Origin: Clostridia bacterium
GTDB taxonomy: Bacteria; Bacillota; Clostridia; Christensenellales; Aristaeellaceae
Direction of reading: 5' to 3'
DNA: 57,672 nt
NCBI GenBank assembly: GCA_017550035.1
Contig: JAFYLS010000032.1
Span: 1 to 57,672, forward strand
Shown here: piece after piece, positions 1 to 8,438 of the stretch
How the letters are laid out: the number at the start of each line of letters is the position of its first letter
Numbering within the stretch: position 1 is the stretch's first letter
Program-made: the position numbers and the translations under genes
Notes under the pieces: model-generated
Database searches by the model: none
Told to the model about the DNA's origin: nothing
The model's input: the letters and a program-made list of their open reading frames with translations, nothing else

Positions 1-489
1 CACGGCGTGTACAAGATCGCTTTCGAAATGCATCCCGGCTTCTGCGTGTACAACCCTGAAACCATGCTGCGCATCCGTGAAGCGGTAGGCCCCACGCTGG
101 GCGCCAATCTGGATCCCAGCCATCTGTTCTGGCAAGGTATTGATCCTGTCATGGCCATCCGTGAACTGGGCGGCGACGGCATCCATTTTATCCATGCAAA
201 GGATACTGTGCTGGATCAGTACAACATTGCCAAGAACGGCGTGCTGGATACCAAGAACTTTACCAACATCCGCGAACGCAGCTGGCTGTTCCGCACCGTG
301 GGTTACGGTCACGATGCCAAGATGTGGAAGGACTTTGTCAGCGAACTGCGCAAGGTGGGCTATGAAGGCCCTGTTTCCATCGAACATGAAGATGCGCTCA
401 TGAGCGGAGAAGAAGGTCTGAGCAAGGCCATCCGCATGATGCAGGACGTGATCATGGAAGAAGAACCCGGCGAAGTGTACTGGGCATAA
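1..489 (+). CDS. Sugar phosphate isomerase/epimerase, 3' part
   Basis: The reading frame is open from base 1, so the gene starts before the window and only about 162 C-terminal residues are present. The sequence matches the xylose isomerase-like TIM-barrel family (AP endonuclease 2 fold). Candidate divalent-metal ligands follow the family order: Glu in FEMHPG, Asp in NLDPSH, His in IHAKD and Glu in SIEHED near the end. Members isomerise or epimerise free or phosphorylated sugars or inositol derivatives in the cytosol, and the substrate cannot be told from this part. A strong terminator follows at 498-528, so this is the last gene of its operon. Confidence 0.8.
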   Translation, partial: HGVYKIAFEMHPGFCVYNPETMLRIREAVGPTLGANLDPSHLFWQGIDPVMAIRELGGDGIHFIHAKDTVLDQYNIAKNGVLDTKNFTNIRERSWLFRTVGYGHDAKMWKDFVSELRKVGYEGPVSIEHEDALMSGEEGLSKAIRMMQDVIMEEEPGEVYWA

Positions 490-497
490 AACGAAGA

Positions 498-528
498 GAG
501 CCTCTTGAAATACAGAGGCTCCTTTTTT
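498..528 (+). terminator. Intrinsic terminator
   Basis: Perfect 8-bp stem (GAGCCTCT/AGAGGCTC) with an 8-base loop, followed by C and six T. It ends the isomerase transcript. Confidence 0.85.
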
Positions 529-577
529 ACAAAAGCAAGCGATATACTTTAGATACCAAATGAGAGGAAAACTGAAT

Positions 578-1438
578 ATGTACAAAAGATGGATGGCGGC
601 ACTGCTGACTGTTCTGCTTTTCCTGTGCACGTCTGCCTGTGCGGAAACCGCGGAGAAGCGGGTCTTTTTGAAAGCCGAAACGGAAGCATTCAGTGCCGAT
701 GAGGAACTGCTGACACTGTATGTCTGCCCGCTGACGGGGGCGGACTGCATGTTTTTGACCGATGGGGTTCATACCATGCTGGTGGACAGTGGGAAACGGA
801 TTGATTTTCCGAAGGTTCATGCGATGCTGGAACAACTGGGCATCACGCATATTGACCGAATTTTTAATTCCCATCCTCACAGCGATCACATTGGCGGCGT
901 GATTCCTCTGCTTGAAGCAGGATTTTCCGTGGGTGAGTTCATTACCGTATTCCCCCACGATTATACCGGCAATGCCATTGTTCAGCGGTCTACCATGAAA
1001 ACGCTGGAGGCATACGGTATCCCTGTACGGGATATGAAGGACGGAGAAAAAATTCCCTTTGGCAATGCAGATATTACCCTCATGCGTCATGAAAACGCAA
1101 AAACAGATAATGATGCATCTGCCATGCTGATGGTGCGCTTTGGGGAAACTTCCATGCTGCTGACCGGCGATGTGGAGTATATATCTCAGTGGCACCTGAT
1201 TCAGAAAAACGATGTGAAAGCAGATTTGATGAAGTATCCGCATCATGCTGTCAGCCGCATGAATCCGGAATTTCTGGCTGCTGTGAATCCGGAGTTTGTT
1301 TTCATTACGCACGGTGCCACAGATACCAAGGCTGCACAGAGGCAGCTGCAGAACGCAGGAATTCCTTTCTGCTTTGCAACCCGCGGGCTGATTACTATTC
1401 AGAGTAACGGCAGTAAATGGATTGTGATACAGGAATAA
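578..1438 (+). CDS. Exported metallo-beta-lactamase-fold hydrolase
   Basis: A protein of 286 residues. I chose the ATG at 578 because AGAGG at 563-567 lies 10 bases upstream; the in-frame ATG at 560 would overlap that site. Residues about 1-25 form a signal peptide ending near the small residues SACAE; the Cys there might also be a lipobox. The domain resembles the C-terminal MBL domain of ComEC: SHPHSDHIGG carries the HxHxDH metal motif, LLTGDVE supplies a later Asp, and PHHAV a further His. It probably hydrolyses an extracellular phosphoester, but the substrate is unknown. No partner gene is evident, and the gene is bracketed by terminators. Confidence 0.75.
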   Translation: MYKRWMAALLTVLLFLCTSACAETAEKRVFLKAETEAFSADEELLTLYVCPLTGADCMFLTDGVHTMLVDSGKRIDFPKVHAMLEQLGITHIDRIFNSHPHSDHIGGVIPLLEAGFSVGEFITVFPHDYTGNAIVQRSTMKTLEAYGIPVRDMKDGEKIPFGNADITLMRHENAKTDNDASAMLMVRFGETSMLLTGDVEYISQWHLIQKNDVKADLMKYPHHAVSRMNPEFLAAVNPEFVFITHGATDTKAAQRQLQNAGIPFCFATRGLITIQSNGSKWIVIQE

Positions 1439-1466
1439 TCCGGCATAATGCGCTTATCAGCAAAAC

Positions 1467-1496
1467 AAAACACCCTGCATGCGGCAGGGTGTTTTT
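1467..1496. terminator. Bidirectional intrinsic terminator
   Basis: Stem AAAACACCCTGC with GCAGGGTGTTTT around the 5-base loop ATGCG. It has A-rich and T-rich flanks and sits between two convergent genes, so it can work on both strands. Confidence 0.85.
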
Positions 1497-1517
1497 TGAT
1501 ATGTCTTATGGTGTGCC

Positions 1518-2216
1518 TTACTGTTCCTGCTGCGTGAGCCATTCGGGCTTGTCACCTCGTCCGGCCTGAAGCAGGGCGTTGAAGAAAGGAACCACATTTG
1601 CTTCATTCTGGTTGGCGGCGGAGATGCACATGACCATACCGCGGTTATCCAGCATAAAACCATCCATGAATCCGAACAGCGTATCCGTTGGAATACCGTA
1701 GATGTGTTCTTCACCTGTATAGGTGGCAATGCCGTCATCGCTGTATTCTTCCACGATTTTTACGCGTCCTGCAGTCAGGTCAATGCCTTCTGCATTGATC
1801 AGGCCGCTTGCCAGATATTCATCCAGAGGCAGCATGGCTTCGGCAGCGGCGTAGGTTTTGAAATCATCCATTCGCAGGAAGTAAATATCGCCTTCGCCGG
1901 TAGCCAGATAAACCTGCATCTGCATGGCGGCAGTATAATCTGCACTGGGCATCAAAGCAACGGAAGAAACAGTTTCCATATCCGGTGTTACTTCATCCCA
2001 CAGGGGCTTAAGGAAAGCATCGCACATTTCGGTGCTGGCAGAAGAACTGCTGAAATACACGTCGATGCGCTTATCCTGAGGAGAACGGTAAGCGGTCATC
2101 TGATAAATCAATGCCCAGCCGGCAATGGACAGCACAAGCAGTGCCAGATATTTCCAGCCGTGATATGTCATATGACCCCGGATATGTTCTTTGTCGATGG
2201 GGGTACGAATGGTCAT
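1518..2216 (-). CDS. Membrane-anchored protein of unknown function
   Basis: 232 residues. The start MTIRTP at 2216 is preferred over an in-frame ATG at 2243, because an AAAGGAG ribosome site lies about 7 bases before it. One hydrophobic segment (roughly residues 20-40, LALLVLSIAGWALIY) follows a short charged cytoplasmic end, so most of the protein should face outside. The external part (DVYFSSSSAS, then many acidic and Met-rich stretches) faintly resembles solute-binding-like domains found in clostridial membrane proteins. I do not recognise a family. It follows lysS on the same strand with almost no gap and is probably the last gene of that operon. Confidence 0.6.
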   Translation of the reverse strand: MTIRTPIDKEHIRGHMTYHGWKYLALLVLSIAGWALIYQMTAYRSPQDKRIDVYFSSSSASTEMCDAFLKPLWDEVTPDMETVSSVALMPSADYTAAMQMQVYLATGEGDIYFLRMDDFKTYAAAEAMLPLDEYLASGLINAEGIDLTAGRVKIVEEYSDDGIATYTGEEHIYGIPTDTLFGFMDGFMLDNRGMVMCISAANQNEANVVPFFNALLQAGRGDKPEWLTQQEQ

Positions 2217-2239
2217 AGCATGATCTCCTTTGGGAAAAC

Positions 2240-3718
2240 TCAATCCCTGGGCTTCATGGTGGGGAAGAGGATGACCTCGCGGATGGTATCGGCGCCGGTG
2301 AGCAGCATCACGCAGCGGTCAATGCCCATACCCATGCCGCCCGTGGGAGGCATGCCGTATTCCAAGGCATTGAGGAAATCTTCGTCCAGCATTTCGGTTT
2401 CTTCGTCGCCGCGTTCGCGCTGTTCGGCCTGCTTTTCAAAGCGATAGCGCTGATCGATGGGATCGTTCAGTTCACTGTAGGCGTTGGCCAGTTCGCTGTG
2501 GCAGATGAACAGCTCGAAGCGTTCGGTCAGGCGGGGATCCTGGGGGCTGCGCTTGGTCAGCGGGCTTACTTCCACAGGATACATGGTGATGAAGGTGGGC
2601 TGGATCAGCTTTTCTTCCACGCGCTGGTCAAAGCAGGCATAGAGGGCGTTGCCCCAGGTCTTTTCGGCAGCATCGGCCAGTTCCACGCCCTTGGCCTTGG
2701 CGGCAGCCACGGCTTCGGCGTCATCGGTGATTTCGTTAAAGTCGATGCCTACATATTCCTTCACGGCGTCCACCATGGAAAGGCGACGCCAGCCGGGAGT
2801 CAGGTCGATCTTTTCGCCCATCCATTCCACTTCGTAGGTGCCCAGGATTTCCTTGGCAGCACCGGAGATGATGCCTTCGGCGATGTCCATCATATCGTGG
2901 AAATCAGCATAGGCCTGATAGAGTTCCACGGTGGTGAATTCGGGGTTGTGCTTGGGGTCCATGCCTTCGTTGCGGAAAATGCGGCCGATTTCATACACAC
3001 GATCCATGCCGCCCACGATCAGACGCTTGAGGGGCAGCTCGGTAGCAATGCGCATGAACATGTTGATGTCCAGCGTATTGTGATGGGTGATGAAGGGACG
3101 GGCAGCGGCACCGCCGGCAATGGTGTTCAGCACGGGGGTTTCCACTTCGATGTAGTTCATGTTATCCAGATAGTTGCGCATAAACTTGATGAAGCGGGAG
3201 CGGATGATGAAGTTCTGCTTCACTTCGGGATTGACGATCAGGTCCAGATAACGCTGACGGAAACGCAGATCGGTATCGGTCAGGCCGTGGAACTTTTCGG
3301 GAAGAGGCTTGAGGCACTTGGTGAGCAGAGTCAGCTTCTTTACATGGATGCTGGCTTCGCCCGTCTTGGTGCGGAATACCATACCTTCAATGTGCATCAG
3401 ATCGCCAATGTCATAGCCCTTGAAAGCGGCATAGGCTTCTTCGCCTACGTCATCGCGGCGCACGTAAATCTGGATTTTTCCATCCTTATCCAGAATGTGG
3501 GCAAAGGCGGCCTTGCCCATCAGACGGCGGCTGACCATACGGCCGGCGATCTTTACGTCCTGATTTTCAAGTGCATCAAAATTGGCAACGATTTCGCCGC
3601 TGGCATGGGTGACATCACACTTGGTGATGACATAGGGATCGATGCCTTCCTGACGCATGGCGTCCAGCTTGGCGCGGCGGATTTGTTCCTGTTCGGAAAA
3701 ATTGAGTTCTTCGGGCAT
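2240..3718 (-). CDS. lysS: Lysyl-tRNA synthetase (class II)
   Basis: A 492-residue enzyme of normal length that charges tRNA-Lys with lysine in the cytosol. The N-terminal OB-fold anticodon domain (about residues 55-150) is followed by the class II catalytic core. The core contains motif 2 (RNEGMDPKHNPEFT) and motif 3 (GGMGMGIDRC) near the C terminus. It lies 36 bases downstream of greA on the same strand; greA-lysS adjacency is common in Bacillota. A GAGGT ribosome site precedes the ATG. I see no T-box leader in the short gap, so expression probably follows the upstream promoter at 5153-5181. Confidence 0.97.
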   Translation of the reverse strand: MPEELNFSEQEQIRRAKLDAMRQEGIDPYVITKCDVTHASGEIVANFDALENQDVKIAGRMVSRRLMGKAAFAHILDKDGKIQIYVRRDDVGEEAYAAFKGYDIGDLMHIEGMVFRTKTGEASIHVKKLTLLTKCLKPLPEKFHGLTDTDLRFRQRYLDLIVNPEVKQNFIIRSRFIKFMRNYLDNMNYIEVETPVLNTIAGGAAARPFITHHNTLDINMFMRIATELPLKRLIVGGMDRVYEIGRIFRNEGMDPKHNPEFTTVELYQAYADFHDMMDIAEGIISGAAKEILGTYEVEWMGEKIDLTPGWRRLSMVDAVKEYVGIDFNEITDDAEAVAAAKAKGVELADAAEKTWGNALYACFDQRVEEKLIQPTFITMYPVEVSPLTKRSPQDPRLTERFELFICHSELANAYSELNDPIDQRYRFEKQAEQRERGDEETEMLDEDFLNALEYGMPPTGGMGMGIDRCVMLLTGADTIREVILFPTMKPRD

Positions 3719-3754
3719 TTGTATATTACCTCGCTTTAAGTTACACTGACAGGA

Positions 3755-4252
3755 TTAGTCCTGACGGCTGATTTCCAGAATTTCCAGCTTGATGAAACCG
3801 TCGGGGGTTTCCACATCCACCACGTCGCCCACGTGCTTGCCCAGCAGAGCCATGCCGATGGGGCATTCGTTGGAAATACGGTTCTTCATGGGATCGCTTT
3901 CCAATGCGCCGACCAGCGCATATTCTTCCACGTCGCCGTCTTCCACGTACTTCACGCGTACGTTGGTACCTACGTTCACTTTGTCGGTGGACACGTTTTC
4001 ATCGTCAATGACGATGGCGGTGCGGATGGTCTGTTCCAGTTCCATGATTTCGCGTTCCAGATTGGCCTGTTCGTCCTTGGCGGCGTCGTATTCGGCGTTT
4101 TCGCTCAAGTCGCCGTAGCCGCGGGCCACATTCAGTTTTTCAGCAATGGCGGCACGGCCGGTAGTGGTCATTTCTTTCAGTTTTTCTTCCAGTTTTTTCA
4201 TGCCTTCCGCGGATACTACTTTGCGATTGGCGTTTTCATGCAGTTCACTCAT
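3755..4252 (-). CDS. greA: Transcript cleavage factor GreA
   Basis: 165 residues, slightly above the usual 158. It rescues backtracked RNA polymerase by stimulating transcript cleavage. The N-terminal coiled-coil (about residues 10-80) contains the typical GDLSENAEYDAAKDEQ stretch with the acidic tip, and the C-terminal FKBP-like domain ends the protein (SNECPIGMALLGKHVGD). Its start codon overlaps the stop of the phosphodiesterase gene by 8 bases, so the two are translationally coupled. A GAGGGG ribosome site lies upstream of the ATG. Confidence 0.95.
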   Translation of the reverse strand: MSELHENANRKVVSAEGMKKLEEKLKEMTTTGRAAIAEKLNVARGYGDLSENAEYDAAKDEQANLEREIMELEQTIRTAIVIDDENVSTDKVNVGTNVRVKYVEDGDVEEYALVGALESDPMKNRISNECPIGMALLGKHVGDVVDVETPDGFIKLEILEISRQD

Positions 4253-5117
4253 GGTTATTTATTCCCCTCTTTCTGAGATTGCGCGGGTGATTGGATAGGA
4301 TACCCGCCTGAGGCAGAAATGCCTCAAAGACCATCAGGTCAGATCTATGGTTAACCGCGTGCCATTCCGCCGCGCTCCTGATGGTCCAGGAGATCATCAC
4401 GGGATGAAACAGGCGTGCGATTGTCAGGGTGGTAAGGTTTACGCAGTGCTTTTCGCAGGCAATAACGTGAGGGCGGGACAGAAACAGCACCAACAGGCGG
4501 CTGAGCAGAAAGAATCGGAGGCCTTTTCCGTTCATCACCAGTTGTCCTCTTGGAATGTGCGGGTTCCTTTTGCGCACATGGTACATCATGCGCGGGTCAA
4601 AGGATTCCAGACAGACTTTGCCGGGATAGCTTTGCAGTGCGTCCAGTACAGAATCCACCAGAAGCCGCCTGCATTCACCGCAGGGAGAAGACTTGAGTTC
4701 AATCAGCAGGGGTACTTTTCCGTTTACGGTCTGCAAGGCTTCCTGCAGGGTGGGTACCGTTTCGTTTGTCTGCAAAAGGCGCATTGCGCGGATTTCGTTT
4801 AATGTCATATCGCAGATGCGTTTATCAATGCCGCACATGCGAAATGCATTTTCGTCATGGAAAATGACGGGGTGGTTGTCCTGCGTTAAGCGTACATCCA
4901 ATTCAATGCCGTATCCCTGCTCTGCTGCCATGTGGAATGCAGAAAGGGAATTTTCCGGCACTGAAGCGCTGTGCAGCCCCCGATGAGCGAAATGGTACCT
5001 GAATGCCTTTGTGCGCATGGGGTTTTTGCCAATGTGCGGGCAGATGAGATACAGGTATACCGCACATAAAAAGCAAATCCCGATTCCGCTGACCAGTAAA
5101 GGTACAAACTCTTTCAT
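4245..5117 (-). CDS. Glycerophosphodiester phosphodiesterase with N-terminal membrane helix
   Basis: 290 residues. One hydrophobic helix (residues about 5-27) is followed by a GDPD TIM barrel. Catalytic features are visible: FAHRGLHS (His-Arg), PENSLSAF, GIELDVRLTQDN with the Glu-x-Asp pair, FHDENAFR with His, and LLIELKS. The enzyme splits glycerophosphodiesters into glycerol-3-phosphate and an alcohol, probably at the membrane. It is the first gene of the GDPD-greA-lysS run and has its own promoter at 5153-5181. Confidence 0.88.
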   Translation of the reverse strand: MKEFVPLLVSGIGICFLCAVYLYLICPHIGKNPMRTKAFRYHFAHRGLHSASVPENSLSAFHMAAEQGYGIELDVRLTQDNHPVIFHDENAFRMCGIDKRICDMTLNEIRAMRLLQTNETVPTLQEALQTVNGKVPLLIELKSSPCGECRRLLVDSVLDALQSYPGKVCLESFDPRMMYHVRKRNPHIPRGQLVMNGKGLRFFLLSRLLVLFLSRPHVIACEKHCVNLTTLTIARLFHPVMISWTIRSAAEWHAVNHRSDLMVFEAFLPQAGILSNHPRNLRKRGINNHE

Positions 5118-5152
5118 GACGAATAAAAACTCCTGTTTTCAGGAATCGCTTT

Positions 5153-5181
5153 ATTATACCCCAGAACGGCTTGGTTTGCAA
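5153..5181 (-). promoter_or_regulatory. SigA promoter of the GDPD-greA-lysS operon
   Basis: Read on the minus strand: TTGCAA, a 17-base spacer, then TATAAT, about 35 bases upstream of the GDPD start. The -10 is a perfect consensus. Confidence 0.75.
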
Positions 5182-5298
5182 CCAAAACCGAGCTACATTT
5201 TATGGCGATATTGTGTCGAAATGTGCCCTGAAGGGGTGCAAAACTGCAAAAATTATGATAAGATGAACAAGAGAGTAACGATCAGGAGGGATTGCTGT

Positions 5299-6282
5299 AT
5301 GTCCCGGCGTTTTATGCTGCTGGCAACCGGCGGCACCATTGCCAGCGTTGCAGGGGAAAACGGTCTTCGTCCCGGTATTGATGCAGCCCAACTTTTGAAC
5401 CGGGTCCTTTTGCCCAAGGATATTATCATTGACAGCAAAGATGTATTTTCTTTGGATTCCAGCAACATTCAGCCGGAAGAATGGCGTGTGCTGGCAAGAG
5501 AAGTGTATGAGGCCTTAAAAACCTATGATGGTGTGCTGATTACCCACGGTACGGATACCATGGCGTATACTGCGGCAGCGCTTTCTTATATGCTGCCCGA
5601 GATGGGGAAACCTGTGGTGCTGACTGGTTCTCAGCTTCCTATCGGGCATCCGCTTTCCGATGCGCCGGTCAATTTTCAGGAAGCGCTGGCTGTTTTGCAG
5701 GAAGCGCCCGGCGGCGTGTATGTGGTGTTCCATCATAAGATCATCTGCGGTACCCGCGCGGTGAAAATGCGTACCACAGCGTTCAAGGCGTTCCATTCGG
5801 TAAACGGGCCTCTGGCAGGCACGGTGGATTCCGACGGCGTGCATATGCAAAAACTGCTGCCTGTGCGCAATCCCAAAGGTCATGAACTGATGGATGCAAT
5901 TGATCCTCATGTATTTTTGCTGAAGCTGATTCCCGGCACATCTCCCGAAGTGTTTGATTTTCTGGCACAGGCAGGGTACAAAGGACTGGTGCTGGAGGCT
6001 TTCGGTATGGGCGGCCTGCACTACATCCGCCGTAATCTGGTGGACAAACTGCAGTCTTTGGGCAAGCATGGCATCATCACGCTGGTGACCAGCCAGTGCA
6101 TGTTTGAAAAGGCGGATTTTACCCATTACGAAGTGGGCAGCAATGTTCTTTCGCAGAGCGTGTTCAGCGGCGGCGATATGACTACCGAAGCTGCTGTGAC
6201 CAAGCTGATGTGGGTATTGGGCGATGTGGAAAACAGAAAGCAATATCTGACGAAGAATATTCGCGGTGAAATGAGCGAATAA
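5299..6282 (+). CDS. L-asparaginase, type I (cytosolic)
   Basis: 327 residues starting at the ATG at 5299, which has AGGAGG 9 bases upstream; the frame is open further upstream but without a site. Both catalytic threonine motifs are present: LLATGGTIAS near the start and ITHGTDTMAYTA around residue 85. There is no signal peptide, as expected of type I enzymes, which hydrolyse asparagine to aspartate and ammonia in the cytosol. Length is typical. The gene stands alone and ends at a strong terminator. I found no convincing -35/-10 pair in the 180 bases shared with the divergent GDPD promoter. Confidence 0.93.
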   Translation: MSRRFMLLATGGTIASVAGENGLRPGIDAAQLLNRVLLPKDIIIDSKDVFSLDSSNIQPEEWRVLAREVYEALKTYDGVLITHGTDTMAYTAAALSYMLPEMGKPVVLTGSQLPIGHPLSDAPVNFQEALAVLQEAPGGVYVVFHHKIICGTRAVKMRTTAFKAFHSVNGPLAGTVDSDGVHMQKLLPVRNPKGHELMDAIDPHVFLLKLIPGTSPEVFDFLAQAGYKGLVLEAFGMGGLHYIRRNLVDKLQSLGKHGIITLVTSQCMFEKADFTHYEVGSNVLSQSVFSGGDMTTEAAVTKLMWVLGDVENRKQYLTKNIRGEMSE

Positions 6283-6297
6283 GAATATCCGGTATCC

Positions 6298-6334
6298 AAA
6301 TGACGGGAAATGTCATATTTCCCGTCATTTTTTT
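6298..6334 (+). terminator. Intrinsic terminator after asparaginase
   Basis: Perfect 14-bp stem (AAATGACGGGAAAT with its complement) around the loop GTCAT, followed by a T-run. Confidence 0.9.
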
Positions 6335-6346
6335 ATTTGGGCGAAA

Positions 6347-6375
6347 TGCAATATTCTGTCCCAAAAGGTGCGTCC
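6347..6375 (+). promoter_or_regulatory. Putative ECF-type promoter of sigma gene 1
   Basis: TGCAAT (6347-6352), a 17-base spacer, then GCGTCC (6370-6375), about 25 bases before the sigma gene. The same arrangement recurs before the second sigma gene at 7868-7895, and both continue with AAT. The form is unlike SigA promoters and resembles the -35/-10 pairs of self-activated ECF sigma factors. That this sigma factor recognises it is inference. Confidence 0.6.
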
Positions 6376-6400
6376 AATTAAGTGAAGGGGGGAAAGCAGT

Positions 6401-6922
6401 ATGGATGACCGGAAGATGATCCGGGATGCGCAGACAGCTGTCGTTCGGATGATGGAAGCATACGGTGATTCGATCGTGCGCCTGTGCTGTTTGTACCTCA
6501 AGGATGCGAATCTTGCCCAGGATGCCGCACAGGAAACTTTTCTGAAGGCCTTTCGGCACTATGAAAGTTTCCGTGGGGAAAGCAGTGAAAAAACCTGGCT
6601 TACCCGTATTGCCCTGAGAACATGCCGGGATATGACCCGCGGCGCGTGGTACCGTCTGGTAGACCGGTCAGTCACACCGGAAAGTGTATCGCCGTCGATG
6701 CCGGATGAAAAAGCGGATTACGGAGAAGTAGCAGAGGTGGTTATGGCATTAGATGAGAAATACCGTGTGCCTATTCTGCTGTATTACTATCAGGAACTGC
6801 AGGCGAAAGAAATTGCATCCATTCTCCATCTTCCCATTGGAACGGTGCTTAGCCGCTTGAAACGGGGAAGGGAAAAAATAAAGGAACAATTACAGAAAGG
6901 AGGCGTGCCGTTTTGGCTTTGA
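6401..6922 (+). CDS. ECF-family RNA polymerase sigma factor (module 1)
   Basis: 173 residues, the usual size of ECF sigma factors, with sigma-70 regions 2 and 4 only. Region 2 spans about residues 20-85 (DAAQETFLKAFRHYESFRGE, then TWLTRIALRTCRD). Region 4 spans about 110-165 (PILLYYYQELQAKEIASIL, then GTVLSRLKRGREKIK). The ATG follows an AAGGGGGG ribosome site. The stop overlaps the next gene, its probable anti-sigma factor, by 10 bases. It is a close paralogue of the protein at 7923-8438. The inducing signal cannot be read from the sequence. Confidence 0.92.
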   Translation: MDDRKMIRDAQTAVVRMMEAYGDSIVRLCCLYLKDANLAQDAAQETFLKAFRHYESFRGESSEKTWLTRIALRTCRDMTRGAWYRLVDRSVTPESVSPSMPDEKADYGEVAEVVMALDEKYRVPILLYYYQELQAKEIASILHLPIGTVLSRLKRGREKIKEQLQKGGVPFWL

Positions 6923-7773
6923 ACACAGTCCCTGTCACTTGTCTGAAAGAACACATTGACAGCGAAATGCACCATATCCGGTTGCAGGAAAGGACAAAGC
7001 AGCATGTCCGTGAACAAATGGAAGGAGGAAAACGGATGAAAAGAAAGATGAATGTTGGCTGGGTACTGGCAATGGTACTGGTGCTTCTGAGCTGCAGTGT
7101 GGCTATGGGTTCGGATGCACTCAACCTGTTCAGGGAGTGGCATGACACTACTGCCGAATATCACATGGAAGAAGATGACCAGTCCTGGTTGCTGCAACTT
7201 GGCGTCATGGCAGAAGAAGCGCAGCTGCTGGAAGATGTGGTATGGGAAGTGGCTGCTGAAGATCCCTGGCCCGGATTAACGGTCATTTTTGATCAGGTGT
7301 ATTTTGATGGAAACAAATTGACCATAGGATTCCACTATCCTTGCACCACCGATGGTGTACGTACGAATGTGGATGATCCGCTCTTTGATGAACGGGTATT
7401 GGCATACAAGAGTGAGGATCAGAGTGAAGAAAACATTTATTTCTGGCATCAAAACAAAATCGGCGTTGAAGGAAGCTGGGCCCGGGCTCAGTACCAGACT
7501 TGGGTGGATATGGAAGTATTCGGCGAAAAATACGACTATCAGTATGGCAATTTCGTCGGGCATGAGCAGGAAATCTACGGACATTTGTATACGGTGGACC
7601 TGACGCAGATTCCAGGGTATCAGATGGGAGATGACGTGGAACTGACTTTTGTAGCCAAGCAGCATCTTTGGTACGATTATTTGGATGATCAAGGCGTATA
7701 TTACGACATGAATGTGGATGAAGATGAACGTCATGATACCTTCACCCTGGTTGTGAAACCGGAAAGCAAGTAA
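6913..7773 (+). CDS. Probable membrane anti-sigma factor (module 1)
   Basis: 286 residues from a TTG start at 6913, supported by AAAGGAGG inside the end of the sigma gene, 9 bases upstream. A charged cytoplasmic segment of about 45 residues (possible sigma-binding part) precedes one membrane helix (VGWVLAMVLVLLSCSVAMG), so the rest lies outside. The outer domain is rich in acidic and aromatic residues (VIFDQVYFDGNKLTIGFHY) and resembles the DUF4179-type domain of clostridial anti-sigma factors. The function is inferred mainly from the coupled position and topology. A terminator follows. Confidence 0.7.
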   Translation: MALNTVPVTCLKEHIDSEMHHIRLQERTKQHVREQMEGGKRMKRKMNVGWVLAMVLVLLSCSVAMGSDALNLFREWHDTTAEYHMEEDDQSWLLQLGVMAEEAQLLEDVVWEVAAEDPWPGLTVIFDQVYFDGNKLTIGFHYPCTTDGVRTNVDDPLFDERVLAYKSEDQSEENIYFWHQNKIGVEGSWARAQYQTWVDMEVFGEKYDYQYGNFVGHEQEIYGHLYTVDLTQIPGYQMGDDVELTFVAKQHLWYDYLDDQGVYYDMNVDEDERHDTFTLVVKPESK

Positions 7774-7786
7774 TGCATGACAAAAG

Positions 7787-7817
7787 AAGCCGGGAAGGAA
7801 ACTTCCCGGCTTTTTGT
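7787..7817 (+). terminator. Intrinsic terminator of sigma module 1
   Basis: Perfect 11-bp stem AAGCCGGGAAG/CTTCCCGGCTT with GAAA loop, then a T-run. Confidence 0.92.
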
Positions 7818-7867
7818 ATGAAAGCATAATGAACGTATTGAGAGGAAAATATAAAAGTTTGGAAAAA

Positions 7868-7895
7868 TGAAATATAATGGCGTTTTGCTGCGTCC
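7868..7895 (+). promoter_or_regulatory. Putative ECF-type promoter of sigma gene 2
   Basis: TGAAAT (7868-7873), a 16-base spacer, then GCGTCC (7890-7895). TGCGTCCAAT is identical to the -10 region before sigma gene 1. It lies about 27 bases before the start codon. Confidence 0.6.
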
Positions 7896-7922
7896 AATCA
7901 TTCAGGAAAGGAGGGAATGCAG

Positions 7923-8438
7923 ATGGATGGCAAGGAATTGTATGCAAAATCTCCCGAAGATGCGGTGGAAACGATGATTTCTCTGTACGGAGACCAGTTA
8001 TATCGATTGTGTATACTGTATCTCAAGGATATCCATGATGCGCAGGATGCGGTGCAGGAAACCTTTATCAAAGCATACAGGCACTGGGAGGCTTTCAGGC
8101 ATGAAAGCAGTGAACTGACCTGGCTGATCCGCATAGCCATCCGGACATGCCGGGATATGCGGAGAAAAAGCTGGTTTCACATCGTGGATCGGTATTGGTC
8201 TATTGAAGCTGTTGAAGGCAGCCAGATGCAAACGGGGCTTGATGGAGATGTAACGCAGGCTGTGATGGAACTTGCGGAAAAGTATCGTCTGCCCATATTG
8301 CTGCACTATTATCACGGGCTTTCGGTCAAAGAAACGGCGTTCTGTCTGCAGATCCCTCTGAATACTGCGCTGACCCGGTTAAGACGAGGCCGGGAACTGC
8401 TGCGCGGGAAACCGACGGAAGGAGGCGAGTTGCGTTGA
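7923..8438 (+). CDS. ECF-family RNA polymerase sigma factor (module 2)
   Basis: 171 residues from ATG 7923, placed 8 bases after GGAGG; an ATG at 7917 is too close to that site. Region 2 (DAQDAVQETFIKAYRHWEAF, TWLIRIAIRTCRDMRR) and region 4 (PILLHYYHGLSVKETAF, NTALTRLRRGRELL) match the first sigma factor nearly position by position, which points to a duplication of the whole module. The stop codon overlaps the TTG start of the next gene. The spacing to the ECF-like promoter suggests autoregulation. Confidence 0.92.
   Translation: MDGKELYAKSPEDAVETMISLYGDQLYRLCILYLKDIHDAQDAVQETFIKAYRHWEAFRHESSELTWLIRIAIRTCRDMRRKSWFHIVDRYWSIEAVEGSQMQTGLDGDVTQAVMELAEKYRLPILLHYYHGLSVKETAFCLQIPLNTALTRLRRGRELLRGKPTEGGELR

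Noticed and set aside
2498-3739. Open frame of 413 codons on the plus strand
   Set aside because: It lies fully antisense to lysS, has no ribosome site and encodes a low-complexity His/Gly-rich product that mirrors lysS codon use.
3719-3754. T-box leader before lysS
   Set aside because: The gap is only 36 bases, too short for a T-box, and holds no specifier-like structure.
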